Source of the DNA: Culex pipiens pallens
Lineage: Eukaryota; Arthropoda; Insecta; Diptera; Culicidae
Reading direction: 5' to 3'
Length of the DNA: 64,000 nt
Assembly (NCBI RefSeq): GCF_016801865.2
Contig: NC_068939.1
Location: 86,957,881-87,021,880, forward strand
Part shown: piece after piece, positions 47,924-56,960 of the stretch
Layout: each line of letters begins with the position of its first letter
How positions within the stretch are numbered: the stretch's first letter is position 1
Made by a program: the position numbers and the translations under genes
Notes under the pieces: model-generated
The model's input: only the letters and a program-made list of their open reading frames with translations
Told to the model about the DNA's origin: nothing
Database searches by the model: none

Positions 47924-49030
47924 TTAAGCCTTCTCCTCTTCGGCGGTCGTCGCCACCGACTGGGAGTCGTTGGAAGAGTTGTCCGACTGGCACGACAGTC
48001 CCGGGTACCGTTGGTACAGCGCAGCGCGGTACTTCGGATGGCTGATGCCGTACACGATCGGGTTGTAGACGGCGTTGGCCTTGGCGAACAGCGATCCCCA
48101 GATGGTGGCCAGCGGGCTGATCGGGGCAGCCTTGAAGATTCCGGTGAAGTTGATGACCAGGTACGGCGTCCAGGCCATGAACCACAGCGAAATGGTCATC
48201 AGAGCGACCTTGGCCAGCTTAATCTCGGCGCTGGTCTGCTGGGCTTCCGACGACCGCAGCGAGGCAACGTTCATCTTCTTGGCCTGTTCACGCATCGATT
48301 CCTCGTGGGCGGAGACGGCCTTCAGGATGAAGGTGTACGAGTAGATGATGGTGAGCAGCGGCAGCCAGTACACGAAGATGGCGTAGACGATGATGTACGA
48401 GCGGCTCAACCAGGTCTGGGTCAGGTAGTCAGTTCCGCAAGCGGTCATGTTACCCTCTGGGACATACCGGTTCCATCCGAAGAACGGGGCCAGAGTCCAG
48501 AAGAGAGCGAAAGCCCACACCATCAGGATCTTGACCATAGCGCCGCTGTTGGTCATCGGCTTCGCGGCAAGACCCTTCACAATCACGTTGTATCGGTCAA
48601 ACGCAATCAAAGTCATAGTCCAGATCGAGGCACAGCCAAACAGCGATCCCAGGCAGGCGTACAGCTCGCAAGCGAAGGGTCCGAAGACCCAGGTCTGATG
48701 CCAGCAGTTGATCACCATCGGCGGTCCCATCGTAAACATCATCAGGAAATCCGAGAAGGCCAGATTGACCACCAGTAAGTTGGACGGGGTTTTGAGTGAC
48801 TTGGTGCCGGTGAAGATCGAGATGACACAACCGTTGCCAATCATCGAGACCATTCCCAAGCAGAAGATGGCAAATCCGAGGATCGAGTGCCACAGCGGGT
48901 TCATCGGCGGGAACTGGTTCCAGTGGGGGTGCACCATGTGCAACATCTCCGGCGCGACCATGTCCACGACGGACATGTTGCCGGAGCCCGCCTGCCAGGC
49001 GTCGAAATGCGGTTCTGCGAATGCTGCCAT
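47924..49030 (-). CDS. Long-wavelength-sensitive visual opsin (rhodopsin-like GPCR)
   Basis: A 368-residue light receptor of the rhabdomeric photoreceptor membrane, expected to bind an 11-cis retinoid and signal through Gq. Seven membrane segments are visible, roughly 48-73, 83-108, 121-144, 165-187, 212-236, 272-297 and 305-328. Key residues are the retinal Schiff-base Lys317 (FAKANAVYNPIVY), the DRY motif 145-147, the disulfide pair Cys121/Cys198, Glu192 at the ECL2 counterion position, Tyr124 at the vertebrate Glu113 position as in other insect opsins, NPIVY 323-327, and HPK 331-333. Sequons Asn18 and Asn194 are present. The Ser/Thr-rich tail with Cys347 suits phosphorylation and palmitoylation. 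The length is normal and the coding region has no intron. The start MAAFAEPHFDAW agrees with mosquito LW opsins as I recall them. Mosquitoes have several LW paralogues, so I give no symbol. Confidence 0.97.
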   Translation of the reverse strand: MAAFAEPHFDAWQAGSGNMSVVDMVAPEMLHMVHPHWNQFPPMNPLWHSILGFAIFCLGMVSMIGNGCVISIFTGTKSLKTPSNLLVVNLAFSDFLMMFTMGPPMVINCWHQTWVFGPFACELYACLGSLFGCASIWTMTLIAFDRYNVIVKGLAAKPMTNSGAMVKILMVWAFALFWTLAPFFGWNRYVPEGNMTACGTDYLTQTWLSRSYIIVYAIFVYWLPLLTIIYSYTFILKAVSAHEESMREQAKKMNVASLRSSEAQQTSAEIKLAKVALMTISLWFMAWTPYLVINFTGIFKAAPISPLATIWGSLFAKANAVYNPIVYGISHPKYRAALYQRYPGLSCQSDNSSNDSQSVATTAEEEKA

Positions 49031-49049
49031 GCTTCCGATTGGTGAAGTT

Positions 49050-49106
49050 CTGTAAAGAGAAGAATACGATCAAGTAGCCGTCCAAGAAGCGTTGATTCAA
49101 GCTTAC
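49050..49106 (-). other. Predicted 57-bp intron in the opsin 5' UTR
   Basis: On the gene strand the donor GTAAGC (49106-49101) and the acceptor TTCTTCTCTTTACAG (ending at 49050) bound a 57-base interval, a typical size for a small insect intron. It ends 19 bases before the ATG. The first exon would run from about 49270 to 49107. Inferred from splice consensus only. Confidence 0.6.
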
Positions 49107-49292
49107 ACTTTTAAAAAGTAATAATCTCACAGCGTCTAGAGCGGGTTTCACTAAGTTTCGAACGGTTAAGTTAAGCTGAAGAAAATCGTCCTAGAACGAA
49201 CTACTTCAGACTTAAGAACTGCACTAGACGGACTGTTGGCTGCGTGGTTGGTCTACCCAAGGCAACTCGTTCTTTCCGGAGCAAATTTTCTG

Positions 49293-49300
49293 CTTTTATA
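49293..49300 (-). promoter_or_regulatory. TATA box of the opsin promoter
   Basis: TATAAAAG on the gene strand, about 165-190 bases upstream of the predicted donor. Transcription would start near 49270. It has the expected spacing from the P3-type site upstream. Confidence 0.75.
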
Positions 49301-49316
49301 GGTGCGCCTCGGGTGC

Positions 49317-49327
49317 TAATTGAATTA
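49317..49327 (-). promoter_or_regulatory. P3/RCSI-type photoreceptor promoter element
   Basis: TAATTGAATTA is an exact match on both strands to the palindromic paired-homeodomain consensus TAATYNRATTA. In Drosophila, Rhodopsin Core Sequence I of this form lies just upstream of the TATA box of every rhodopsin gene and gives photoreceptor expression. Here it is 16 bases upstream of the TATA box. Confidence 0.8.
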
Positions 49328-51564
49328 TGACATTGCTTTAAATTGAAAGAAAGGCGTTACCGTACTTGTGAACTCCTTACCTTTTGGCGTCACAAGACGT
49401 TGGAATTTTAATCCTTTGCGCCACGGGCAGCTGAGAAATGCAGAAATCGATGTGCGTCATTACATTGGCTGTGGACTAATTTCTCTCAACAACATTGTTA
49501 GGTCACCACTTCAACCTGTTTTGGCCTATAAACATTTTAGAATTTTAAGGAAATCCAAGGAATGTCCGGGGACAAATAATCTAAAAATATACTAGTGTAC
49601 TAATTTTATGGAGATGCTGAATGGGAGTCAAAAAACTTTTTTACGACCATAACTTCCCGGCTTCTGAAGAATCAGTGACTTTAACTTCTACTTCAACTCT
49701 TCAAAAATACTCGATTAACTTTAAATCGGATCCCAACAACTCCCATACAAATTCTTAAAAAAAAATCTGAATTGAGAATTTGAGAATTTGACGACTCCAA
49801 CTCCACAGTCCCGTCTACCAACTCATGTCTCAAATCCCAGGGTTCGGGTCATGGATCATGGAGTCTCCATTTTCTGGACACCCTACTGAACTCTCAACAC
49901 TGTGACGACCTGTGATGGTGGCAGGGCGGAAAAAGGGGGCGTTTACAGGTCAAACAGCTGGAGCGTCACTTTGACACAGGCGTATCATGAGCGGTAACGA
50001 TCTGCTCACAGAGGATGGACGATTACGCGCGAGGATCATCGCATCGTGTTACGAAATCTCAACCGCGTGAGGAACGTGCAGCGCGGTGTGGAACGAACGG
50101 TAGTCGACGGGTCTTAAAAGACGATTTAAAGGGGGTTGCGGCCGCTTTGAGAAATGCCTCGAGTAATACGCGAAAAGAGTTTGCAAAAGCGCCGCCACTC
50201 GAAATTCGCCACCACACCGTGTGTTGGTGAGCGATTAGTGCGTTATGGCATAGCATAGCAGCGCAAAGGCGCGCCCTGAATCCGTAACAGTCGATTATCA
50301 ACAAACAATCATAAAGATGTTGATGAGGAGGACGTTTTGTAGGCGACTCCCGCGTAACGGCATTCCGTTGATGCAGGGCAGTGTAAACTTGTTTTAAGTT
50401 ACGACCCCTTAAGTGATATTTTGATGTAAATCAAGATGCATTTTAAGTTATGACTTCATCATCGATATCTGCGCAATACTTGATACAGTTAATTGCACCT
50501 TCGTGCGACGGGTTAGAAATCCCGATCACGACCCGATCATCTGCTCCAAATCCACTCGTTCCCACGAGAATCTCGATTCAGATGAGTCACTTGTTGGTCA
50601 TTAATCGCAAAGACACAGCGCCATCAGCTGCATCGCGTGGAACTCCATCAAAAGACAAAATCAAACACTTTGCACAAGTCGGCATCGTCGTACTTCCAGT
50701 CCAGTCTCTCACGACGATCTCTCGTGTCACACTTGGACGAGCCTGCCTGTTCAGCCGAGTCACACACCGCCATAATGGTGGTTTATTATTGTTTCATTTC
50801 GCATGTACTCGTATTGAATAATGTGCGCAATTTAATCGCATTACATCACACCTTTTGGCCAAGGTAACCCCCTCCCTCCCATCGACGAATGACTTCAAGT
50901 CGTCGTCAACCCTCCGAGTCACACCAACTCGACCTGCATCGTCGCGGATCAATAAAACAATAAAATATTGCTCGCGATCTATTACACACAGAGAGACCCA
51001 CCGCGGCATGACATTACCCCCCAACTACCCCTTTTTCCACCTGTTTCACCTTCGCTTGGGAACGATGCCACTCTGGCGGAACGTCGTCGGTACGTGAAAA
51101 TTGGCATGGAGGCCGCCTTTTTCCTGAATTTTGTCTTTGTAGGTAGATTTGGTGAATGTAGACTAAAGTAATGCAATTTGTAAATTTAGAGAGATGTGTC
51201 ACTGCATATTGACTTAGAATGTTGAACAATCTGGAATTTATGTAACTTATACTTGAACTCTCTACTCAACAGAATCAACAGGAAAGCAAATTCAACCCTT
51301 TTTAAAAAGAAACATGACTAAAACGGAAAAAAGAGTCTAGGTTTATCTGAATTCTCATTAGTTTGATTATCCGTAAACTGCACGTACGAAAACAAAGTTT
51401 TCCGATCCAGCTCAAAATTGGACTGGAGTTCCTTGATGAAAATAAATTAACACATATTTTTTGGTTGGTCATAACGGTCGACACCGTTGTTGTGACGTTT
51501 TTCACAACAACAACAAAACACTACTTTCAGAATCATCAGAACTCGCGTTACATTTAAAACAATT
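49328..51564. other. Opsin upstream region and unique noncoding DNA
   Basis: The first few hundred bases are the probable distal promoter of the opsin. The rest shows no supported gene. Frames at 50015-50230, 50450-50867 and their antisense overlaps are unrecognised. Confidence 0.4.
49409..49414 (+). promoter_or_regulatory. K50 homeodomain (Otd-type) site upstream of the opsin
   Basis: TAATCC, about 110 bases upstream of the TATA box. In Drosophila, Orthodenticle acts on rhodopsin promoters through such sites. A 6-mer is common by chance, so its weight rests on the position. Confidence 0.4.
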
Positions 51565-51804
51565 TAACCCTCTACAACCCAACCTCGCCTTTAGACGGGC
51601 TTCGATTTAAAAAATCGCCAAAAAAATAATTTTTCAACCAATTTTTGATCTTTAAAAAGCATTGGAAAGAAGAACTTTTGAAATTTGAGAAAATTTATGG
51701 GTTGGAAGTTTTACTTGTTTTATGTGACTTTGCCAATGTTTTCAAAAATGTCACTTTTTTAGGGGTCAACTTTGGCTGTGTTTTTTAATAACATTTCCTT
51801 TACC
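51565..51804 (+). repeat. Dispersed repeat with CAACCTCGCCTTTAGACGGG start
   Basis: An AT-rich repeat-like stretch beginning near CCCTCTACAACCC. A related word in opposite orientation lies at 55015-55050 (CCCGTCTAGAGTCGG, then TTGGGC). Boundaries are uncertain. Confidence 0.45.
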
Positions 51805-51808
51805 TTAA

Positions 51809-52280
51809 CACTGGAACGCCCAACGCATGTCCAACTTACACGGACGCCCAAGCCTCCCAAAAAAGGTGGAACGGTAACTTCAACTCGCTGGTTTCGGGCA
51901 TTACTCAACCAATCGGGACGGTTCTTGTTTCCAGTGATTTGTAAGAATGTCTAGATGATCCTAAAATTTTGCAGAACTTGATTTGATTAAAACTGTAATT
52001 TCTGCGACCGAAAACATCGTTCCACCTTTTTTAAAACGACTGCCTCCGCGGAATTTTTGTCGATTTTTTTTTTCACACGCGAAAAAAAAAGTTGGAACGA
52101 TGTTTTTGATCGCAAAAATTACAGATTTGATCAAACTAAGTTCTGCAAAGTTCTAGAATCATCTAGACATCCTAACAAATCACTGGAAAGAAGAATCGTT
52201 CCGATTGGTTGAGTAATGCCCGAGAACCATTGAGTTGAAGTTACCGTTCCAACTTTTTTGGAGCCTTGGGCGTTGGAATG
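51809..52280. mobile_element. Foldback MITE with TTAA target duplication (piggyBac-type)
   Basis: TTAA flanks the element at 51805-51808 and 52281-52284. The left arm (about 51809-52035) and right arm (about 52085-52280) are complementary over roughly 200 bp at good identity, around an unpaired centre with GCCTCCGCGGAATT. The termini CACTGGAACGCCCAA and CATTCCAACGCCCAA differ at two or three positions. The left arm has an extra segment of about 26 bp with a duplicated ACGCCCAA word. TTAA duplications are characteristic of piggyBac elements. It encodes nothing. Confidence 0.85.
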
Positions 52281-52284
52281 TTAA

Positions 52285-52511
52285 GTAAAAAGAAGTAAGC
52301 AGTAATTTTTCTAGTGTCCCAGACTATGCCTCTACGCATTTCTTTACAAATTAAATGATAATGGTGCCATTTTATAGCAGAAAATGTGAAAAACAAGCAA
52401 AAAATTGAAAAAGTGACTGTAAAAACATGAAAAAAATAGATAGGCAAAATGTAATGATAGGAGGTGGTAGAATAGGCCAAAAACTACCAAAAACAAAAAT
52501 AAACTAAACAA
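52285..52511. other. AT-rich spacer
   Basis: Spacer between two insertions. No gene or element end was recognised. Confidence 0.4.
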
Positions 52512-52528
52512 GATAAATGCAAATTAAA

Positions 52529-53144
52529 TCTAATCTAATCTAATCGAACACAAGCGCAGCCAGTCCGAAGAAAGCATCCGGGAAGAACTTATGGTTAGAT
52601 TACGCCTCAAGTTCCTTCTTGTCATTATTAATGATTGCAGTACTTTCGAGAACCCCCGAAGTGCATTACACTCATTAAAGCGGCCCGGCCTACTGCGTTG
52701 CATTAACCGCATGAGACAGATTCTATGAACGGATCCCACATTTCATAGAACCATCAGGGGAAGACAGATTCTATGAACGGATCCCACATTTCATAGAACC
52801 ATCAGGGGAAGAAGAAGAAGCCGGGGACATACCTTACCAACCGGTTCGAGTTATTTATAGGTTATAATGGTGTGTGGTGTGTAGGGGAATCGTTGGGGAA
52901 GAGATTGTCACGGGTCCCCCACAGACCGTTATTATGAAAAAAAAAATTCCACCCAAACCAATGATTGGACATGACATGACATTATTTCACCACTACGGAT
53001 TAATTCACTCAAGGAGTATTAATCCCTTGGTGGCCGAATGGCCAATCCAAAGGTGTGAGTTCGAATCCAACCTGATTCTATGCGTTTTTTGTTCATATTC
53101 AAAGTTCAATTACAGTCGAAAAATTTCAAGGAGACCGGTCGGTC
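52529..53144 (-). mobile_element. SINE-like retroposon with 17-bp target duplication
   Basis: The 616-bp insertion is bounded by a perfect direct repeat, GATAAATGCAAATTAAA, at 52512-52528 and 53145-53161. A CTAAT microsatellite at the left edge reads as a GATTA-type 3' tail on the minus strand, so I place it on that strand. A truncated tRNA-like stretch with A-box and B-box words (TGGCCGAATGGC at about 53032 and GAGTTCGAATCC at about 53057) lies on the plus strand near the other end, in conflict with that orientation. Its CCAATCCAAAGGT is shared with the second tRNA-like unit of the SINE at 6176-6579. It could be a LINE 3' end fused to an inverted SINE piece. Confidence 0.75.
52715..52810. 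repeat. Perfect 48-bp tandem duplication inside the SINE-like insert
   Basis: Two identical 48-bp units, each starting GACAGATTCTATGAACGG and ending CATCAGGGGAA. The perfect identity implies a recent duplication after or shortly before insertion. Confidence 0.95.
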
Positions 53145-53161
53145 GATAAATGCAAATTAAA

Positions 53162-56100
53162 ATACTAAAAATGAAACAAGATAAACATTGAACAAGAGAA
53201 GTAAAGTTTTTCGTAGAACAAAAGTTGCTCAAAATGACCTCCTTCGAAAAAAAATTGCCCAGTAAAGGGTTACAAAAAAAGGTTTTTTATTTGGATTTGC
53301 GAATAAAAAAGTTTCAAAAATACTAACCTTATATTTAAAAGGTCCAATGAAAACTCAAGCTCGCTCCCAAAATTTGAGAGGTTTTTTGGACCCCAGATTT
53401 TGTTCCGGTAGCGTTTCATAGGAAATTAAAAAAAAAGTATGTAATAAAATGAATGAAAATTCAATCCTTAAGTGCTCCAAAATATTTTTTTATTTTTTTT
53501 ACACTTTGGGTTTCAAAATGTAGTTTTGACCTATTTTACATTTTTGCTGCTTTTTTTTAATGGTATCACCATCGTGTTTCCCGGATAATTTTACATAAGA
53601 TTCAATGAAAAACCCAAACTAAATTAAACTTTTGACGAGAAACAGCAATTTTACTGAAAAAGTTCGATTTTGTTTGACTCCCTTCAAGATTGGTCGAACC
53701 CAAAAGTGTACTCAGTTGACATGGAACAACCCCAAAAATATTTTTATTAGGTTTGTCGAGAAATTTTACATTAGATTTTGGACAATCGAGTCATAAAATC
53801 ATATTAAAAACCTTATTACCCAATTAACATGAACATTACCTCTTTTTCAATTGACAGTGGACAAATATGTAACATATATCATTTTTTTTTTTGTGTTTTA
53901 CTCAAATTTTTACTTGTAATATTTTAAGTAGCCATCAACAATATTCATTTAGTTTTTTTTTTAGATTTTTGCTTAAAATTTTAACGATTGATTCACTTTC
54001 AATTTGATGTTCAAGATCATGTGTCGAAATTAACGAAGCCTTAGACATTTTTATATTCGATTTGTGAAGTCAAAAAAATTAGCTATCGTCTTATTTTCTC
54101 GTCTACAAAAAAAACTTAAATGACAAACTTACAATAAAAAGCGGAAATTCTGATTATTTTTAGATAAAAATAACAAATTTCACTAATTTTCTTAAAATTA
54201 AAATATAAGTTTCAAAACTTTCTTAAATTGAAAATAGAGAAACTTTATAGATAACGCGTCTATCAAAAAAAACTTCGGGTGATGTAAAGGTAAAGGTAAT
54301 TCCAGATTTCAAGCATTATTTAAATCATAAAAACACTTATTTAAATCTCAAAGCTATCAACACTTTGTTTTGTAATTGTATGTGACAAGTCAATAATTTA
54401 AAGATACTGAAGCCAAAACTGTTCAAATTTATTTGAATTAAATGTTGCATATTGTTTTGGAATTGTACCATTTTTCAGATTGCTTGTAATGTTTAACTAG
54501 AAAAAAAAATACATTTAATTGTTTGTTCAACGCTCTACTGCCAAACTCTTCTTTCGGAATTTGTATTTTTCCCGTAATCAGGACGATATTTTTTGTCCTA
54601 CGGAAAATTGTACTTTTATTGTATTATGTTTTACTTAATTTTTTTTAAATTAGTTTATTTGGCTACGATTGTATAATCAGGCCTAATTGTAAACCATCAA
54701 TAATTATATTTTGCCTATCTGCTGATTTTAATAATTATCCAAGCACTTTTTCGATTCACATTGTTTTTTACAAAATTTACCGAAAAACTTTGAAGTCTGA
54801 ACAAAGTGTGTTAAAACATAATCTGGATCAAAATGAAATTAGTAAATACTTACCTAGAAACATTGCCTCATGCACATTTTTTTTGTTAAAATATTGCCAA
54901 AGTCACATGAAGCAAAAAATTCATCAAACCCAAGATTTCATAAAAATAATCGGATTTCTACTTCCTATTGATTATTGAAAATTGTGTAAAAATGTTTTTG
55001 AACAATTTTGATTTCAAGGCCCGTCTAGAGTCGGTGTTGGGCTTAGTTGAGTTTATTAAAAAAAAGAAACAAAATAACTATGATGAAAATGCGTTCGTTT
55101 TTCATGTATTCATGTATTTTTTAAGCTAACAACCCAATTTCGAAGCAATTTTTTGGTTTGTTTGATGGGACTTACATGCTGGTGCAAAGTCTGGTTACAA
55201 AAAAAGAACTTTTGGGAAAAAAATGATTAAAAAAAATCGAAAATGTGATCAAAAATATTTGTTCAAGCCAATTGAAATATTTATTTGAAATTTAACAGTA
55301 ACATTTCCGAAAATAAAACCTATTATTGACTTAAACTCCAAAACTATGCATTTAAAAAAAAAATCGATGCAGTACTTTTAGATGGAAGGAATTAGCTTTG
55401 AAAATATGTTTTCCAAAATCAGGTTTTTTTTCAGAAATTTATTTTTCTGAAACCAGATTTTGCATGATGCACTATGGCTCAAAAATGTCTTTTTGAATCC
55501 CATAAAACATATCAAAAGATTTCGAAAATAAAAAAAATCGTATTTTGGAATCCAACTAACTGAACTAACTGAAAAAAAACATTTAATAGAGGAATGAGTT
55601 TTTTTAGAGTGTAACTTTATTTTTCAATAGTCCTAGTTACAACCTAAAATTTTGCTGAAAATATCAAATCGATCAGAAAATTTTACCTCAAGATACAGAT
55701 TTTCAGTACCAAGGGCATTGGTCCCTGTTATTTGCCCAAGTAATACCAAAATTAGGTATTCCTGCGTTTTTAACTCGGGATTGAATTTTTTTAAATGAAT
55801 AACATTATGCTAGATTGGTGACGCAACAAAAAAATGGAAGCATTCTAAATAATTCCACAAAATGGTTTTACCCAGCTTCAGAATTTATTACATTTTTATT
55901 TTGAATAACAACGAACCATTCTTTTCTCTGCATCTTCACTGCGATACCGTCGTCTTCTTCCGTCGTCGACAATGACAATGATTCACGCCAATTAAGGCAA
56001 AATATCATAAATGATGAATGTGCGTGCAACCGGCTGCAGCGGTTTGAAGGAAGCCACCACCACCAGCCCCGCAGAACAGTCTCGATGATTTATGGGCCCG

Positions 56101-56590
56101 ACTGCCGGCAGTGGTTTTGCGTCCTCCTTCCAAGTCTTCAGTAGCATATCATTGCACGCAGAGCAATTGCAAGCCCCCCCCTCGCACCACTTTCCCCCCT
56201 TTTCGACACAATCTGACGTAAGACAATGCGCGGTTACATGCACAAAGGGATCGCGCTCTTGCATTATGAGAGTGAATCGTTGCGCATGTTGTCGTGAGCT
56301 TCCTTCGAGTGCGATTTTGAGCTTTCGTTATGAGCGAGCGAAACTTTCGGTTTCTGGAGGAGCAATCTCTCGTCGTAGGTGACAAGATAATTAATTCTAG
56401 CAAGTTGTCTTGGGGGAGGGAAGATTCAGAGCGTGAAAATGCTTAATTAGTGCTTGGCAGCACTCTGGAATGTGAAGAATTGCGTGTCAAGAGGGAAATA
56501 TAGGGTGTTGAATTAAGATTGTAGATCACACGAAATGAGATCAACATTGTGATACGTGCTACTTCTAGCACACAACTTAGTGCCAAAATA
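53162..56590. other. AT-rich noncoding DNA with repeat remnants, then unique DNA
   Basis: From 53162 to about 55880 the sequence is AT-rich. A diverged relative of the 1703-1760 repeat lies at 55640-55700, and an inverse relative of the 51565 repeat at 55015-55050. From 55900 to 56590 complexity rises (antisense-overlapping frames at 55992-56403), but no protein is recognised. Confidence 0.4.
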
Positions 56591-56595
56591 GTGCT

Positions 56596-56960
56596 TGTTC
56601 GGGCCCGGTCGTGGCCCAGGAAAAAGCGGACTGAAGTGGACTTTTGCGGCAGACAGTTCTTGTGGCCGTGGATATAAAAAAGAAGCACTCGGAAACGGAA
56701 AACTTTCACTTTAACACTACTTTATTAAACTAGTTAAAATTAAGCGTAAAGAACGTGTTGTTTCCGCGAGCACTTGTAAGCGAGTGATGAAAAAAGATGG
56801 CGCCGAGCGTCGTTCTCTCCTCTTCTCCTTCTTCGTCGTCGCGCACAACGGCTGCCGTTGCGCGCCGAGGTTATGCAAGGTGGGAAAACCGATCGTAGCA
56901 ATCTGGCTGCGGCGCTCGACCAGTGCTGCCAAATCAGCTCGATCCGTCAAGCAGCCAACA
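56596..56960 (-). repeat. 3' LTR of the BEL/Pao element (365 bp)
   Basis: Read on the element strand it begins TGTTGGCTGC and ends GGGCCCGAACA. It is identical in length to the 5' LTR and differs at two positions (GGCTGCCG here against GGCCGCCG, and GGTTATGC against GGTTGTGC, in plus-strand orientation). A poly(A) signal (plus-strand TTTATT at 56721-56726) probably lies in R. The polyprotein stop codon falls 14 bases inside this LTR. Confidence 0.97.

Noticed and set aside
47852..48778. 308-codon frame on the plus strand over the opsin
   Set aside because: An antisense shadow of the opsin coding region. It has no recognisable domain, and its frame reflects codon bias on the opposite strand.
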